DNA of 64,000 nt from Lachnospiraceae bacterium. GTDB taxonomy: Bacteria > Bacillota > Clostridia > Lachnospirales > Lachnospiraceae. The translations under genes were made by a program, and so were the position numbers. The DNA lies in assembly GCA_016283575.1 (NCBI GenBank), contig JAEEND010000011.1, positions 33,863 to 97,862 on the forward strand, written 5' to 3'. Positions 53,114 to 62,107 of this stretch are shown here, piece by piece. Numbering within the stretch: position 1 is the first letter of the stretch; each line of letters opens with the position of its first letter. Below the pieces are notes generated by a model. The model saw only the letters and a program-made list of their open reading frames with translations. It was not told the origin of the DNA and searched no databases.

Positions 53114-55011
53114 TGTTTAATGAATTAGCCAATTTAAGCTTTAATCCTAACGGAATACTTGGCCCCGGTTTTTCTTTTTCGGTAGACCTGTTCAGGCTTT
53201 TATACATGGGAATTATCATACTTTCCTGGGCGCTTAGCCTTATGTTTACGCCCCGGTATTTAAAGCCCTACAGAAATAAGACAAGGTACTATGTATTCAC
53301 CATAGTGACACTTATAGGTACTCTGGGAGTCTTTGCTTCGGGAGATCTCTTCACATTATTCTGCTTTTTTGAATTAATGTCCTTTGCATCATACGTGTGG
53401 GTCGCCCAGGATGAGAGAAAAGAATCTCTGAAGGCCGCGGATACATACCTCTATGTTGCCGTAATAGGCGGACTCTTTTTGTTAATGGGTATTGTGCTCA
53501 TATATTACGCAACAGGTACTCTTAACATTAACGAATTATCCAATGCATACATGCATAATCTTGATAAAAAAGAATATATCACTGCTTCCGCAATCTGTAT
53601 GTTTATAGGTTTTGCGGCAAAAGCAGGCGCTTATCCCGTACATATCTGGCTTCCCAAGGCTCATCCAGTAGCTCCCGCTCCTGCCAGCGCCCTTCTTTCA
53701 GGTGTACTTACGAAATCAGGCATATTCGGCATCATGATAGTGGGATTCTATGTTATGCGTCATGTTAAGCCCTTTGGTATATTTGTGCTTGCGATCGGAC
53801 TTATAACCATGGTGCTTGGCGCGGTTCTTGCGGTTTTCAGCGTTGATTTAAAAAGAACTCTCGCCTGTTCATCGATGTCACAGATAGGATTTATCGTAAC
53901 GGGCATCGGTGCCAACATTATTCCAATGGTTTCTGAAAACGGCGACCTATATGCAGGAGACTCCATGGCGCTGCTAGACGGAACCATACTTCATATGATG
54001 AACCATACTTTGGTTAAGATGGCGGTTTTCCTTGTGGCAGGCGTAGTTTATCAGAACACTCACAAGCTTAACTTAAATGAGATCCGTGGATTCGGACGGA
54101 AGAAGCCGTTTCTTGCCACAAGCTTTCTTCTTGGAGCTCTTTCATTATCAGGTGTTCCGGGATTTTTGGGATATCTTTCAAAGACGCTTCTTCATGAAGG
54201 CCTTATTGAACCCGGATTCGGTAGCTTTACCGGTTTGATAGAATGGACATTCCTGATTTCCGGTGGCTTTACCCTTTGCTATATGACCAAGCTTTTTGTA
54301 GCTCTCTTTATGGAAAAGGGCGCGGCAGAATATGACAACAAAAACTATATGAGCTTTGTTCAGAGGATCGCTGTTTTGATTCCCGGAATCCTCTTACTGA
54401 TATCAGGTATTTCTCTTATTGCAATCATGAACGGTCATGCATCAACACTTAGTTTATTGCTCGAAAAAGCAGGTTTCGGTGAGCTTCATCACATAAGCTT
54501 TTTATCCTTTGAAATTTTAAAGGGAGCTTTTATATCAATCGGAATCGGAGTGGTGCTTTATTTCTTCTTGGTGCGTCTTGTGCTTATGGATGATGAATAT
54601 AAGAATTTATGGCCTGAGTGGCTTGACCTTGAAGAGCTTATATACAGGCCTTTGATCACAAGGATTTTACCTTTGATCTTAGGATTCTTCGCCCGTGCCC
54701 TGGATCAGTGCATGGATGCTTTTATCATTCTTTTAAGAAAGACATTATTCAGGGATAAACCCATTTCCGAAGCGAGGTTAGAAGGCAATGCTCTTACCCA
54801 TGTCGTTGGATATGCCGTAGATTACCGCAGGGCCATGAAGGAAGAAAAAGATTACGTGCCCTACGATTACGAGAAGAAACTTAATATAAAGTGGATGGAA
54901 TTACAGGAAAATGTTAAAATAGCCAAAAGAAGCATGTCATTTGGCTTGATACTTGCTTGCATCGGCATGTTTGCAATGCTTTCATTTATTTTAGTCAATA
55001 TGTTTTTGTAA
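53113..55011 (+). CDS. Antiporter-like membrane subunit 4 (NuoL/MrpA-like, extended)
   Basis: A 632-residue polytopic protein, the largest of the four. The TM5 Glu (FCFFELMSFASYVWVA), TM7 Lys (FAAKAGAYPVHIWLPKAHPVAPAPASA) and TM8 Lys (GVLTKSGIFGI) are present. An extra roughly 150-residue C-terminal extension ends in another helix pair, with a charged segment (NIKWMELQENVKIAKRSM) before it. This may resemble the lateral helix of NuoL or the MbhH' extension. It overlaps the preceding gene by 1 base. Confidence 0.9.
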   Translation: MFNELANLSFNPNGILGPGFSFSVDLFRLLYMGIIILSWALSLMFTPRYLKPYRNKTRYYVFTIVTLIGTLGVFASGDLFTLFCFFELMSFASYVWVAQDERKESLKAADTYLYVAVIGGLFLLMGIVLIYYATGTLNINELSNAYMHNLDKKEYITASAICMFIGFAAKAGAYPVHIWLPKAHPVAPAPASALLSGVLTKSGIFGIMIVGFYVMRHVKPFGIFVLAIGLITMVLGAVLAVFSVDLKRTLACSSMSQIGFIVTGIGANIIPMVSENGDLYAGDSMALLDGTILHMMNHTLVKMAVFLVAGVVYQNTHKLNLNEIRGFGRKKPFLATSFLLGALSLSGVPGFLGYLSKTLLHEGLIEPGFGSFTGLIEWTFLISGGFTLCYMTKLFVALFMEKGAAEYDNKNYMSFVQRIAVLIPGILLLISGISLIAIMNGHASTLSLLLEKAGFGELHHISFLSFEILKGAFISIGIGVVLYFFLVRLVLMDDEYKNLWPEWLDLEELIYRPLITRILPLILGFFARALDQCMDAFIILLRKTLFRDKPISEARLEGNALTHVVGYAVDYRRAMKEEKDYVPYDYEKKLNIKWMELQENVKIAKRSMSFGLILACIGMFAMLSFILVNMFL

Positions 55012-55021
55012 AGGGAGATTT

Positions 55022-55672
55022 ATGTATTTAATACTTGCTGCCAACTGGTTTGATGCGACATTCTCGGATTTTGATTATTCGATCCTCTATTTTATGCACA
55101 GGATCGGTGAAGTAACCAAATATAAGATCACGGCATTCTGGGAATTTATTTCATTTATCGGTGAAGCGGGCATCGGTCTCCTGGGACTTGCAATTTTACT
55201 TATGGCGCTATCCTTTATGCCCTTTATTTATAAAAACAGCCCTGAAAAAAGAAAGCTTCTTTTCTGGTGCGGGCTCACTGAGTTTCTGGCAATGGGTATC
55301 GGGTTCCTTGTTACCAATAAGCTGATAAAAGTAAATGTTAACAGGCCGCGTCCCTATATCGATACCGAAGGCATATACAGACAGTGGTGGAGTTTAGTAG
55401 GCGCTCACCTTGACGGAGAAACATCTTTCCCAAGCGGTCACACAACAGCCGCTACGGGAGCCATGACGCCGTTATTCTTATACTATAAAAAGAGATACAG
55501 CTGGACCGCGTTTTTATTCGTAATACTCATGGGGATGTCAAGAATGTATTTGATGATGCATTATCCCACAGACATAATCGGCGGATTCATAGTTGGCTTC
55601 ACGGCGGCGGTAACAGCATATTTTATATGCTTTGCCATAAGAAAATACGGATTAAATATTAAGAGAACCTGA
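55022..55672 (+). CDS. PAP2-family membrane phosphatase
   Basis: A 216-residue protein with about five membrane helices and all three PAP2 motifs: KLIKVNVNRPRPY, SFPSGHTTAATG and SRMYLMMHYPTDIIGG. Members include undecaprenyl-pyrophosphate phosphatases, which recycle the lipid carrier for wall and surface-glycan synthesis, and phosphatidic-acid phosphatases. It starts 10 bases after the antiporter operon, so it is probably co-transcribed. The lipid substrate is not determined. Its stop codon lies inside the following terminator. Confidence 0.9.
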   Translation: MYLILAANWFDATFSDFDYSILYFMHRIGEVTKYKITAFWEFISFIGEAGIGLLGLAILLMALSFMPFIYKNSPEKRKLLFWCGLTEFLAMGIGFLVTNKLIKVNVNRPRPYIDTEGIYRQWWSLVGAHLDGETSFPSGHTTAATGAMTPLFLYYKKRYSWTAFLFVILMGMSRMYLMMHYPTDIIGGFIVGFTAAVTAYFICFAIRKYGLNIKRT

Positions 55673-55691
55673 GCTGTCAGGTTCTTTTTTT
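55663..55691 (+). terminator. Terminator of the antiporter/PAP2 operon
   Basis: AGAACCTG-AGCTGT-CAGGTTCT followed by TTTTTT. It includes the PAP2 stop codon and faces the tRNA-Ser terminator. Confidence 0.88.
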
Positions 55692-55722
55692 GTAAAAAAA
55701 ACCGCAGACATTTGCCTGCGGG
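55692..55722 (-). terminator. Terminator of tRNA-Ser (minus strand)
   Basis: On the minus strand CCGCAG-GCAAATGT-CTGCGG is followed by a run of eight T's, just past the tRNA 3' end. Confidence 0.88.
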
Positions 55723-55727
55723 TGAAG

Positions 55728-55816
55728 CGGAGTTGGAGGGATTCGAACCCTCGCGCCCCTTGCGAGGCCTGCCGCATTTCGAGTGCGGTCCCTTACAACC
55801 ACTTGGGTACAACTCC
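55728..55816 (-). tRNA. tRNA-Ser (anticodon CGA)
   Basis: Read on the minus strand: acceptor GGAGTTG/CAACTCC with discriminator G, D arm, anticodon stem CCGCA/TGCGG with loop CTCGAAA (anticodon CGA), a long variable arm typical of serine tRNAs (GGCCTCGCAAGGGGCGCGAGG region) and T arm GGGTTCGAATCCC. CCA is not encoded. 89 bases. Confidence 0.96.
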
Positions 55817-55880
55817 GGATTAATAAGATTTTTTGCAACGCTTAAAGATCTGACCGGCATCTTTTTCGCGTAACGTAGAT

Positions 55881-55910
55881 ATAATAACTCTTACCAATAA
55901 AAAGTGTCAA
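55881..55910 (-). promoter_or_regulatory. Promoter of tRNA-Ser
   Basis: On the minus strand TTGACA (complement of 55905-55910) and TATTAT (complement of 55881-55886) with an 18-base spacer, about 65 bases upstream of the tRNA. Confidence 0.7.
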
Positions 55911-55936
55911 TAAAACATGATTATTTAAATATTGAG

Positions 55937-55965
55937 TTGAGAAGGCCTACCAAATACTATATAAT
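55937..55965 (+). promoter_or_regulatory. Promoter of the phosphofructokinase gene
   Basis: TTGAGA (55937-55942), a 17-base spacer and a perfect TATAAT (55960-55965), about 44 bases before ATG 56009. It lies inside the track's longer ORF from 55904, which excludes that start. Confidence 0.85.
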
Positions 55966-56008
55966 TATCATAAGTATGGGCTTATGCCAATGGGCAGAAG
56001 GAGTATAC

Positions 56009-57082
56009 ATGATAAGAGTCGGTATGCTTACCAGCGGAGGCGACTGTCAGGCTTTAAACGCAGCAATGCGAGGTGTGGCAAAATGTCTTTTTAACAGTGA
56101 TAAAGAAGTAGAAATATATGGCTTTTTAGACGGCTTTAAGGGTCTTATAACCGGTGAATATAAGAAGCTCGGCCGGGGCGATTTTTCGGGGATCCTCACA
56201 AAGGGCGGCACAATGCTCGGCACATCAAGGACACCCTTTAAAGAGATCAGAGAACCTGATGAGGAAGGTCGTGACAAGGTTTCTTCCATGAAGAAAACCT
56301 ACAAGGATATGGGCCTTGACTGCCTGATCATTTTGGGAGGTAACGGCACTCACAAAACAGCCAATCTTTTAAGAGAAGAAGGCTTAAACATAATAACCCT
56401 TCCCAAGACAATAGATAATGATATTTACGGAACGGACATGACCTTTGGATTCCAGAGCGCCATGGATATTGCCACCAATGCAATAGATTACATACATACA
56501 ACGGCGGATTCCCACGGACGGATCTTCATAGTAGAGATCATGGGACATAAAACCGGATGGCTTACCCTCAATGCCGGGATTGCCGGGGGAGCGGACATTA
56601 TTCTTATTCCCGAGATACCCTATGACATCGAAAAGGTGGTAAAAGCAATTGAGAAGCGCGCAAGATCAGGCGCCAAATTTACGATCCTTGCAGTAGCGGA
56701 AGGCTCAATGCCAAAAGAACTTGCAGCTCTTCCGAAACATGAGAGGAAAGAGATCGAAAAAACAAGTCCGTATCCTTCAGTTTCCTATGCGATTGCCGCA
56801 AAAATAAAAGAAATGACGGGAAACGACGTACGCGTCACCGTTCCCGGTCACATGCAGCGCGGCGGCTCTCCCTGTCCCTATGACAGAGTGCTTGCAAGCC
56901 GTCTCGGAGCGGAAGCAGGGAAGATGATACTTGAAAAAGACTTCGGAAAGATGGCGGGAATCGTCAATCGAGAGATTGTGAGAGTTCCCATGGAAGATGT
57001 GGCGGGAAAGCTTAAGACCATCGACCCCAACGCATCTATCATAAAAGAAGCCAAAGGAATAGGAATCAGCTTTGGCGATTAA
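56009..57082 (+). CDS. 6-phosphofructokinase
   Basis: A 357-residue glycolytic enzyme that phosphorylates fructose 6-phosphate at C1. It has MIRVGMLTSGGDCQALNAAMRG, the substrate-binding LPKTIDNDIYGTDMTFGF, and a conserved VEIMGHKTGW where typical PfkA has MGR. The phosphoryl-donor motifs are mixed: GGNG (ATP-like Gly) with PKTIDND (Lys, as in pyrophosphate-dependent enzymes). So the donor, ATP or PPi, is not settled. AAGGAG precedes ATG 56009. dnaX follows after 17 bases and may share the transcript. Confidence 0.9.
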   Translation: MIRVGMLTSGGDCQALNAAMRGVAKCLFNSDKEVEIYGFLDGFKGLITGEYKKLGRGDFSGILTKGGTMLGTSRTPFKEIREPDEEGRDKVSSMKKTYKDMGLDCLIILGGNGTHKTANLLREEGLNIITLPKTIDNDIYGTDMTFGFQSAMDIATNAIDYIHTTADSHGRIFIVEIMGHKTGWLTLNAGIAGGADIILIPEIPYDIEKVVKAIEKRARSGAKFTILAVAEGSMPKELAALPKHERKEIEKTSPYPSVSYAIAAKIKEMTGNDVRVTVPGHMQRGGSPCPYDRVLASRLGAEAGKMILEKDFGKMAGIVNREIVRVPMEDVAGKLKTIDPNASIIKEAKGIGISFGD

Positions 57083-57099
57083 AAGAGAATGGAGATAAC

Positions 57100-58701
57100 A
57101 TGTCTTACACAGCGATGTATCGTAAATTCAGACCTCAGCGGTTTGAAGATGTGAAGGGACAAGATCATATAGTAACTACGCTGGAAAACCAGATCAAATC
57201 GGGACGTATAGGGCATGCGTACCTGTTCTGCGGTACCCGTGGTACAGGTAAGACTTCCGTTGCCAAGCTTTTTGCCAAGGCGATCAACTGTGAACATCCC
57301 GACGGGATCAATCCCTGTCTTGAATGCTCTTCCTGTAAAGCCATTCAGTCAGGCTCATCCATGAATGTATTTGAAATTGATGCGGCATCCAATAACGGCG
57401 TAGACAACATCCGCCAGATAGTCGAGGAGGTACAGTATCCCCCTACGGAAGGTCGGTACAAGGTCTATATCATCGACGAAGTACATATGCTTTCCATCGG
57501 CGCTTTCAATGCTCTTCTTAAGACCCTGGAAGAACCGCCGGAATATGTGGTATTTATACTCGCAACCACGGAAGTTCACAAGCTTCCCGTTACAATACTT
57601 TCAAGATGTCAACGCTATGATTTCAAAAGGATCGGTACCAAAGACATTATCGGACGTATCAAAGAGCTTCTTTCGATAGAAGGTCTTTCCGCTGAGGATG
57701 ATGCCATTGAATATATAGCAAAGGCCGCCGACGGGGCAATGCGAGATGCATTGAGTTTATTGGATCAGTGCCTTGCATTTAACTTTGGAAAAACATTAAC
57801 TTACGACATGGTCCTTGATGTTCTTGGCGCAGTTGACAGCGAAACATACAGCGCACTTCTCAGGACAATAGTTTCGGAAGATGTGGGACGCACCATAAAG
57901 ATCCTTGAAGATGCCGTAATGAACGGTCGTGAACTCTCACAGTTTGTTGTGGATTTCACATGGTATTTAAGAAATCTTATGTTGGCGAAGACTTCCGATG
58001 ATCTGTCCATGATAAGTGACATGTCCAAAGAAGGCATCCGTCACTTAAAGGAAGAAGCCAATCTTATACCACTTGAAAATATCATAAGATACATAAGGAT
58101 TTTCAGTGAACTTACCAATCAGATCCGCTATTCTACCAATAAGCGTATCTTAGTGGAGATTGCACTTGTTAAGCTTTGCTGTCCCGCCATGGAGAGTCGT
58201 GATGATTCCATAGTGCCGAGAATACAGTCTCTCGAGAAAAAGCTTGAAAAGGGTGTTTCTTTTTCAGCACCTGCTGATCCTGCTCCCGTTACTAAAGAAC
58301 CGGAAGCACCGAAAGTGACGGCACCGCTTCCCAAGGCGATTCCCGATGATATAAAGAGAGTGGTGCAGGACTGGAATAAGATAATCGACAGGCTTGATAT
58401 CGCCAATGCCTCATTTTTACGAGGAACCAAAACAAGTCTTGGTAACAGTGGCGAGCTTATGATAGTATTTGAAAATGCCACAAAGTATAATTTCTTTGCA
58501 GGGATCGGTGAAGCAACCAAGGAACATTCCGAGGAGCGAATTGAGAATTTAAAAAGAATCATCGCTGATGTAACCGGAAAAAACGTGGATGTTAAGCTGG
58601 AACTTGCAAAAGACGAACAGCATTTCAATGAAGATTATTACGATATTAAGGGAATATTTTCAGGAATAGAGGGCGTAGAAATAGAGATAGAGGCGGAATG
58701 A
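57100..58701 (+). CDS. dnaX: DNA polymerase III subunits gamma/tau
   Basis: Clamp-loader ATPase of 533 residues. The AAA+ region has YRKFRPQRFEDVKGQ, Walker A GTRGTGKTSVAKLFAKA, zinc-type cysteines CEHPDGINPCLECSSCK, Walker B YIIDEVHML and SRC (RCQRYDF). The middle domain is the oligomerisation region. The C-terminal part (about 370-533) is a shorter tau region with an Ala/Pro linker (SAPADPAPVTKEPEAPKVTAP). dnaX-ybaB-recR is a conserved Firmicutes string. No strong frameshift signal was seen. Confidence 0.95.
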   Translation: MSYTAMYRKFRPQRFEDVKGQDHIVTTLENQIKSGRIGHAYLFCGTRGTGKTSVAKLFAKAINCEHPDGINPCLECSSCKAIQSGSSMNVFEIDAASNNGVDNIRQIVEEVQYPPTEGRYKVYIIDEVHMLSIGAFNALLKTLEEPPEYVVFILATTEVHKLPVTILSRCQRYDFKRIGTKDIIGRIKELLSIEGLSAEDDAIEYIAKAADGAMRDALSLLDQCLAFNFGKTLTYDMVLDVLGAVDSETYSALLRTIVSEDVGRTIKILEDAVMNGRELSQFVVDFTWYLRNLMLAKTSDDLSMISDMSKEGIRHLKEEANLIPLENIIRYIRIFSELTNQIRYSTNKRILVEIALVKLCCPAMESRDDSIVPRIQSLEKKLEKGVSFSAPADPAPVTKEPEAPKVTAPLPKAIPDDIKRVVQDWNKIIDRLDIANASFLRGTKTSLGNSGELMIVFENATKYNFFAGIGEATKEHSEERIENLKRIIADVTGKNVDVKLELAKDEQHFNEDYYDIKGIFSGIEGVEIEIEAE

Positions 58702-58766
58702 TCATAAGGAGTAATTCTTAAACCGATGATACTCAATTAAAAGCCCGAATAACCAGGAGGATTTAA

Positions 58767-59108
58767 ATGGCAAAAAGAGGAGGATTTCCCGGCGGAATGC
58801 CCGGAAACATGAACAATTTAATGAAGCAGGCTCAGCGCATGCAGCGACAGATGGAAGAGAGCCAGAAAGAACTTGAAAGCAAGGAATTTACCGCAACGGC
58901 AGGTGGCGGTGCAGTTTCCGTTACAGTTACAGGTTCCAAGGAAGTTAAGGCTGTAAAGCTTTCCAAAGAGGCAGTCGATCCCGACGATACGGAAATGCTT
59001 GAAGATCTGATCGTAGCAGCAATGAACGAAGCGCTTAAACAGGTTGACGAAGCCAACGCTTCCGTTATGAACAAGATGACCGGAGGTCTCGGAGGTTTCG
59101 GATTCTAA
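58767..59108 (+). CDS. YbaB/EbfC nucleoid-associated protein
   Basis: A 113-residue protein of the YbaB/EbfC family, which binds DNA as a dimer. The N-terminus is Gly/Met-rich and basic ([38 protein letters not shown]), followed by the beta region [33 protein letters not shown]. Its place between dnaX and recR is the typical one. AGGAGG precedes the ATG; the stop overlaps recR (TAATG). Confidence 0.96.
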   Translation: MAKRGGFPGGMPGNMNNLMKQAQRMQRQMEESQKELESKEFTATAGGGAVSVTVTGSKEVKAVKLSKEAVDPDDTEMLEDLIVAAMNEALKQVDEANASVMNKMTGGLGGFGF

Positions 59109-59704
59109 TGAATCTCTATGGCGGTCAGGTCAATAAATTAATAGAAGAACTTGAATCTTTGCCGGGAATCGGCTCAAAATCCGCGCAGCGTCTTGCTTTT
59201 CATTTAATAGGCATGCCGGAGGAAAAGGTTGAGAAAATTGCCAATACCATGATAGATGCGCGTAAGAATGTCCGGTACTGTAAAGAATGCTTTACTCTCA
59301 CGGATAAGGAGCTTTGCCCTATCTGTGCAAGTCCCACCAGGGATAAATCCACCATCATGGTGGTGGAGACGCCGAGGGATCTTGCGGCCTATGAAAAGAC
59401 CGGGCGATACGAAGGCACCTACCACGTGCTTCACGGCGCAATTTCCCCCATGCTGGGGATCGGCCCCAATGATATCAGGCTAAAAGAACTCATAAAACGT
59501 CTTGAAGGTGATGTAAAAGAAGTTATTATCGCCACCAATTCAAGTCTTGAGGGCGAGACCACGGCCATGTATATAAGTAAGCTCGTAAAGCCCACGGGCA
59601 TTAAGGTATCAAGGATTGCCAGCGGCGTTCCCGTAGGCGGCGATCTTGAATATATTGATGAAGTAACATTGCTGCGTGCCCTTGAAGGCCGCGTTGAATT
59701 ATAG
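59108..59704 (+). CDS. recR: Recombination protein RecR
   Basis: Acts with RecF/RecO in loading RecA at gaps. The 198-residue protein has a helix-hairpin-helix ([23 protein letters not shown]), a four-Cys zinc finger ([18 protein letters not shown]), a Toprim domain ([43 protein letters not shown]) and the Walker-like [25 protein letters not shown]. AlL family elements are intact. It follows ybaB with a one-base overlap. Confidence 0.97.
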   Translation: MNLYGGQVNKLIEELESLPGIGSKSAQRLAFHLIGMPEEKVEKIANTMIDARKNVRYCKECFTLTDKELCPICASPTRDKSTIMVVETPRDLAAYEKTGRYEGTYHVLHGAISPMLGIGPNDIRLKELIKRLEGDVKEVIIATNSSLEGETTAMYISKLVKPTGIKVSRIASGVPVGGDLEYIDEVTLLRALEGRVEL

Positions 59705-59713
59705 GAGGCATCT

Positions 59714-60754
59714 ATGATTAAGTCCGTATTCGGAAATACAAAAGAAGGCGTAACAGTATATAAATACAAATTATCCAATTCCAAGGGAATGCGTGCTGTT
59801 GTTACCAATTACGGCGCAATCCTTGTAAATCTTATCGTACCCGATAAATTCGGCGTTCCCGAAGACGTGGTAATGGGATACGACACCGTTGCCGATTATG
59901 AGAGTAACCCCTGTTTCTTCGGCTCCACCATTGCTCCCAGTGCAAACCGCATAGACAAAGCAAAATTCACCATTGACGGGGTAGAATATAACCTTCCCGT
60001 AAATGACGGCGATAACAATCTTCACAGTGATTATTCCTCAGGGGCCCATAAAAGAGTGTGGGACGCTGAAGAAGTAGGTGAAAACAGTGTTAAATTCACT
60101 TTAAAGATGAAAGACATGGAGCTTGGCTTCCCCGGAAACAAGGTATTTACCGTTACTTACACACTTACCGAAGATAACGAACTTAAAATAGATTACACAG
60201 GTACTTCCGATAAGAATACACTTATCAATCCTACCAACCACAGCTACTTCAATCTTGGAGGACACGGCTCAGGTACAGCCATGAATCATATCATGCGTCT
60301 CGAGTGTGATCGTTACACCGTTGTAAGAGAAGGTTCCATTCCCACAGGAGAAAACGCACCTGTTCAGGGAACACCCATGGATTTCACCAAGGCAAAAAGA
60401 ATCGGTGAAAACAACAATGACAATTTTGAACAGTTTGATATTACCGGCGGCATAGATCACAATTTCGTGATCAAGGATTATGATGGAACACTAAAGCTTT
60501 TTGCTACAGTTGAGGAACCTAATTCCGGAAGACTTATGAAAGTTTACACAACACTTCCCGGAGTTCAGTTCTATGCAGGTAATTACATCGGCGACATGAC
60601 AGGAAAGGACGGAGCTTCCTACGGTTACAGAGGTGCATTCTGCCTTGAGACCCAGTACTTCCCCAATGCAATCAATATTCCTTCTTTTGTACAGCCTGTG
60701 TTCGGACCCGAAAAGCCTTATGTTTCAGAGACTGTTTACAAATTTGAGATCTAG
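59714..60754 (+). CDS. galM: Aldose 1-epimerase (galactose mutarotase)
   Basis: Interconverts alpha and beta anomers of galactose and related sugars ahead of galactokinase. The 346-residue protein has the mutarotase motifs AVVTNYGAILVNLIVPD, GSTIAPSANRIDKAKFTIDGVEYNLPVNDGDNNLHS, NPTNHSYFNLGGHGSG (catalytic His) and the glutamate region FCLETQYFPNAIN. AGGAGG precedes it. It is not next to galKT but follows recR by 9 bases. Confidence 0.95.
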   Translation: MIKSVFGNTKEGVTVYKYKLSNSKGMRAVVTNYGAILVNLIVPDKFGVPEDVVMGYDTVADYESNPCFFGSTIAPSANRIDKAKFTIDGVEYNLPVNDGDNNLHSDYSSGAHKRVWDAEEVGENSVKFTLKMKDMELGFPGNKVFTVTYTLTEDNELKIDYTGTSDKNTLINPTNHSYFNLGGHGSGTAMNHIMRLECDRYTVVREGSIPTGENAPVQGTPMDFTKAKRIGENNNDNFEQFDITGGIDHNFVIKDYDGTLKLFATVEEPNSGRLMKVYTTLPGVQFYAGNYIGDMTGKDGASYGYRGAFCLETQYFPNAINIPSFVQPVFGPEKPYVSETVYKFEI

Positions 60755-60789
60755 TTAATAAAAACTCGGAAAGGATTTCTGATTTTCGG

Positions 60790-61980
60790 ATGTCCAATTT
60801 AAGATATTTCCCCGAGCAGGAAGAAAATGTCGGGGCAGGAAACATAAAAAGAAAAATAAAGCGAAGAAGGCTCACGAGATTATATAAGATTCTCATTGTG
60901 ATCGGGATTCTCGGAGCAATTCTTTTAGGTTATTACCTATATGAAAATACCAGAGTCTTTACCGGATATAATATAACCTCTTCTTTTGAAGAAATCCGAT
61001 ATGAAGAATCCGAGGTATTTAATCTTGCAGGGAATATCCTTACATACAGTAAGGATGGCGCCAATTTAAAGACCCCTGACGGAAAGCCTTTATGGAATAT
61101 TACCTTTGACATGCAGTATCCATTGGTAAGTACCTCCGGCGGATGCGTTGCTTTTGCCGATTATACGGGAACCGTGATCTATCTTGTTAACGAAGCGGGA
61201 AAGACTACGGAGATCACAACTGACAAGCCCATAGCAGGTATCAGTGTTGCCTCCGCAGGCTATGTTACCGCAATACTTGAAGACGTGGACGTTTCCTGGA
61301 TTTATATGTACGACTTAAACAGCCGTGTGATCGCATATTTCAGGACTACCATGGAAAAGAGCGGATATCCTGTTTCCGTAAGCGTTTCACCTTCCGGAGA
61401 ACTGGTGGCGGTTTCCTATTATTATCTCGATACGGCAGAAAAGCGCAGTACAGTTGCTTTTTACAATTTCGGGGATGTGGGAAAGAATAACATCGATAAC
61501 TATGTAAGCGGCTATAATTATAAAGATGAACTTGTACCTGCGGTTTCTTTTTTGAATAATGACAAGGCTTTTATGGTATCAACCGACAGACTGTCAGTGT
61601 TTGAAGGCGCTCACAAGCCCGTAAGCATTTCAGACATGTTTTTACAAAAAGAAGCTCGCAGCGTCTATAATTCAGACTCCTACATCGGACTTGTTTTTGA
61701 CGATGCGGGAGGAGATGCAAGATATGAACTGTGCCTCTATAACACATCGGGAAATCTTGCGGCAACAATTCCGTTTAATTTCGACTATCAGGGAGTGGAG
61801 ATCGGAACTGACGCGGTTATTATTTATGGAGACAATAATTTCACTGTCGCCGGTTTAAAAGGTGACATCCGATATACCGGCATTTACAGCGACACGCTGA
61901 GACTCATTTATTCCCTTAACGGTGTAAAAAGAATCGTAGCCGTAACGGACCATTCCATAGATAATATCGAGTTAAAATAG
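60790..61980 (+). CDS. DUF5711-like membrane protein with beta-propeller-like domain
   Basis: A 396-residue protein with a short basic cytoplasmic tail (NIKRKIKRRRLTRLYK), one transmembrane helix (about 35-52) and a large extracytoplasmic domain of repeated beta strands: NLAGNILTYSKDGANLKTPDGKPLWN, VAFADYTGTVIYLVNEAGKTTEI, and VSVSPSGELVAVSYYYLDT. The pattern looks like a WD40/PQQ-type propeller, as in DUF5711 proteins of Lachnospiraceae. Function unknown. A hairpin terminator follows. Confidence 0.75.
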   Translation: MSNLRYFPEQEENVGAGNIKRKIKRRRLTRLYKILIVIGILGAILLGYYLYENTRVFTGYNITSSFEEIRYEESEVFNLAGNILTYSKDGANLKTPDGKPLWNITFDMQYPLVSTSGGCVAFADYTGTVIYLVNEAGKTTEITTDKPIAGISVASAGYVTAILEDVDVSWIYMYDLNSRVIAYFRTTMEKSGYPVSVSVSPSGELVAVSYYYLDTAEKRSTVAFYNFGDVGKNNIDNYVSGYNYKDELVPAVSFLNNDKAFMVSTDRLSVFEGAHKPVSISDMFLQKEARSVYNSDSYIGLVFDDAGGDARYELCLYNTSGNLAATIPFNFDYQGVEIGTDAVIIYGDNNFTVAGLKGDIRYTGIYSDTLRLIYSLNGVKRIVAVTDHSIDNIELK

Positions 61981-62039
61981 TTTAATGATGACCTGTTTTT
62001 TCGACCGGAAATGTAGTACAAAGCATTTTATTTTGTGAT

Positions 62040-62062
62040 AAAGAAGGCGTATACCTTCTTTT
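62040..62062 (+). terminator. Terminator after the DUF5711-like gene
   Basis: AAAGAAGG-CGTATA-CCTTCTTT followed by TGAG; a second small hairpin GAGCC-TGT-GGCTC lies just downstream (62063-62075). Confidence 0.6.
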
Positions 62063-62107
62063 GAGCCTGTGGCTCGCAATATATATTAAGAAAAGGTGGA
62101 GTTTAAT

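Noticed and set aside
55904-56008. N-terminal extension of the phosphofructokinase in the ORF track
   Set aside because: The gene's own promoter (TTGAGA/TATAAT) and ribosome-binding site lie inside it, so it is not translated.
58230-58260. Programmed frameshift in dnaX (GAGAAAAAGC)
   Set aside because: The A run is one base short of the efficient A-AAA-AAG slip site and no stimulatory stem or upstream SD-like element stands out.
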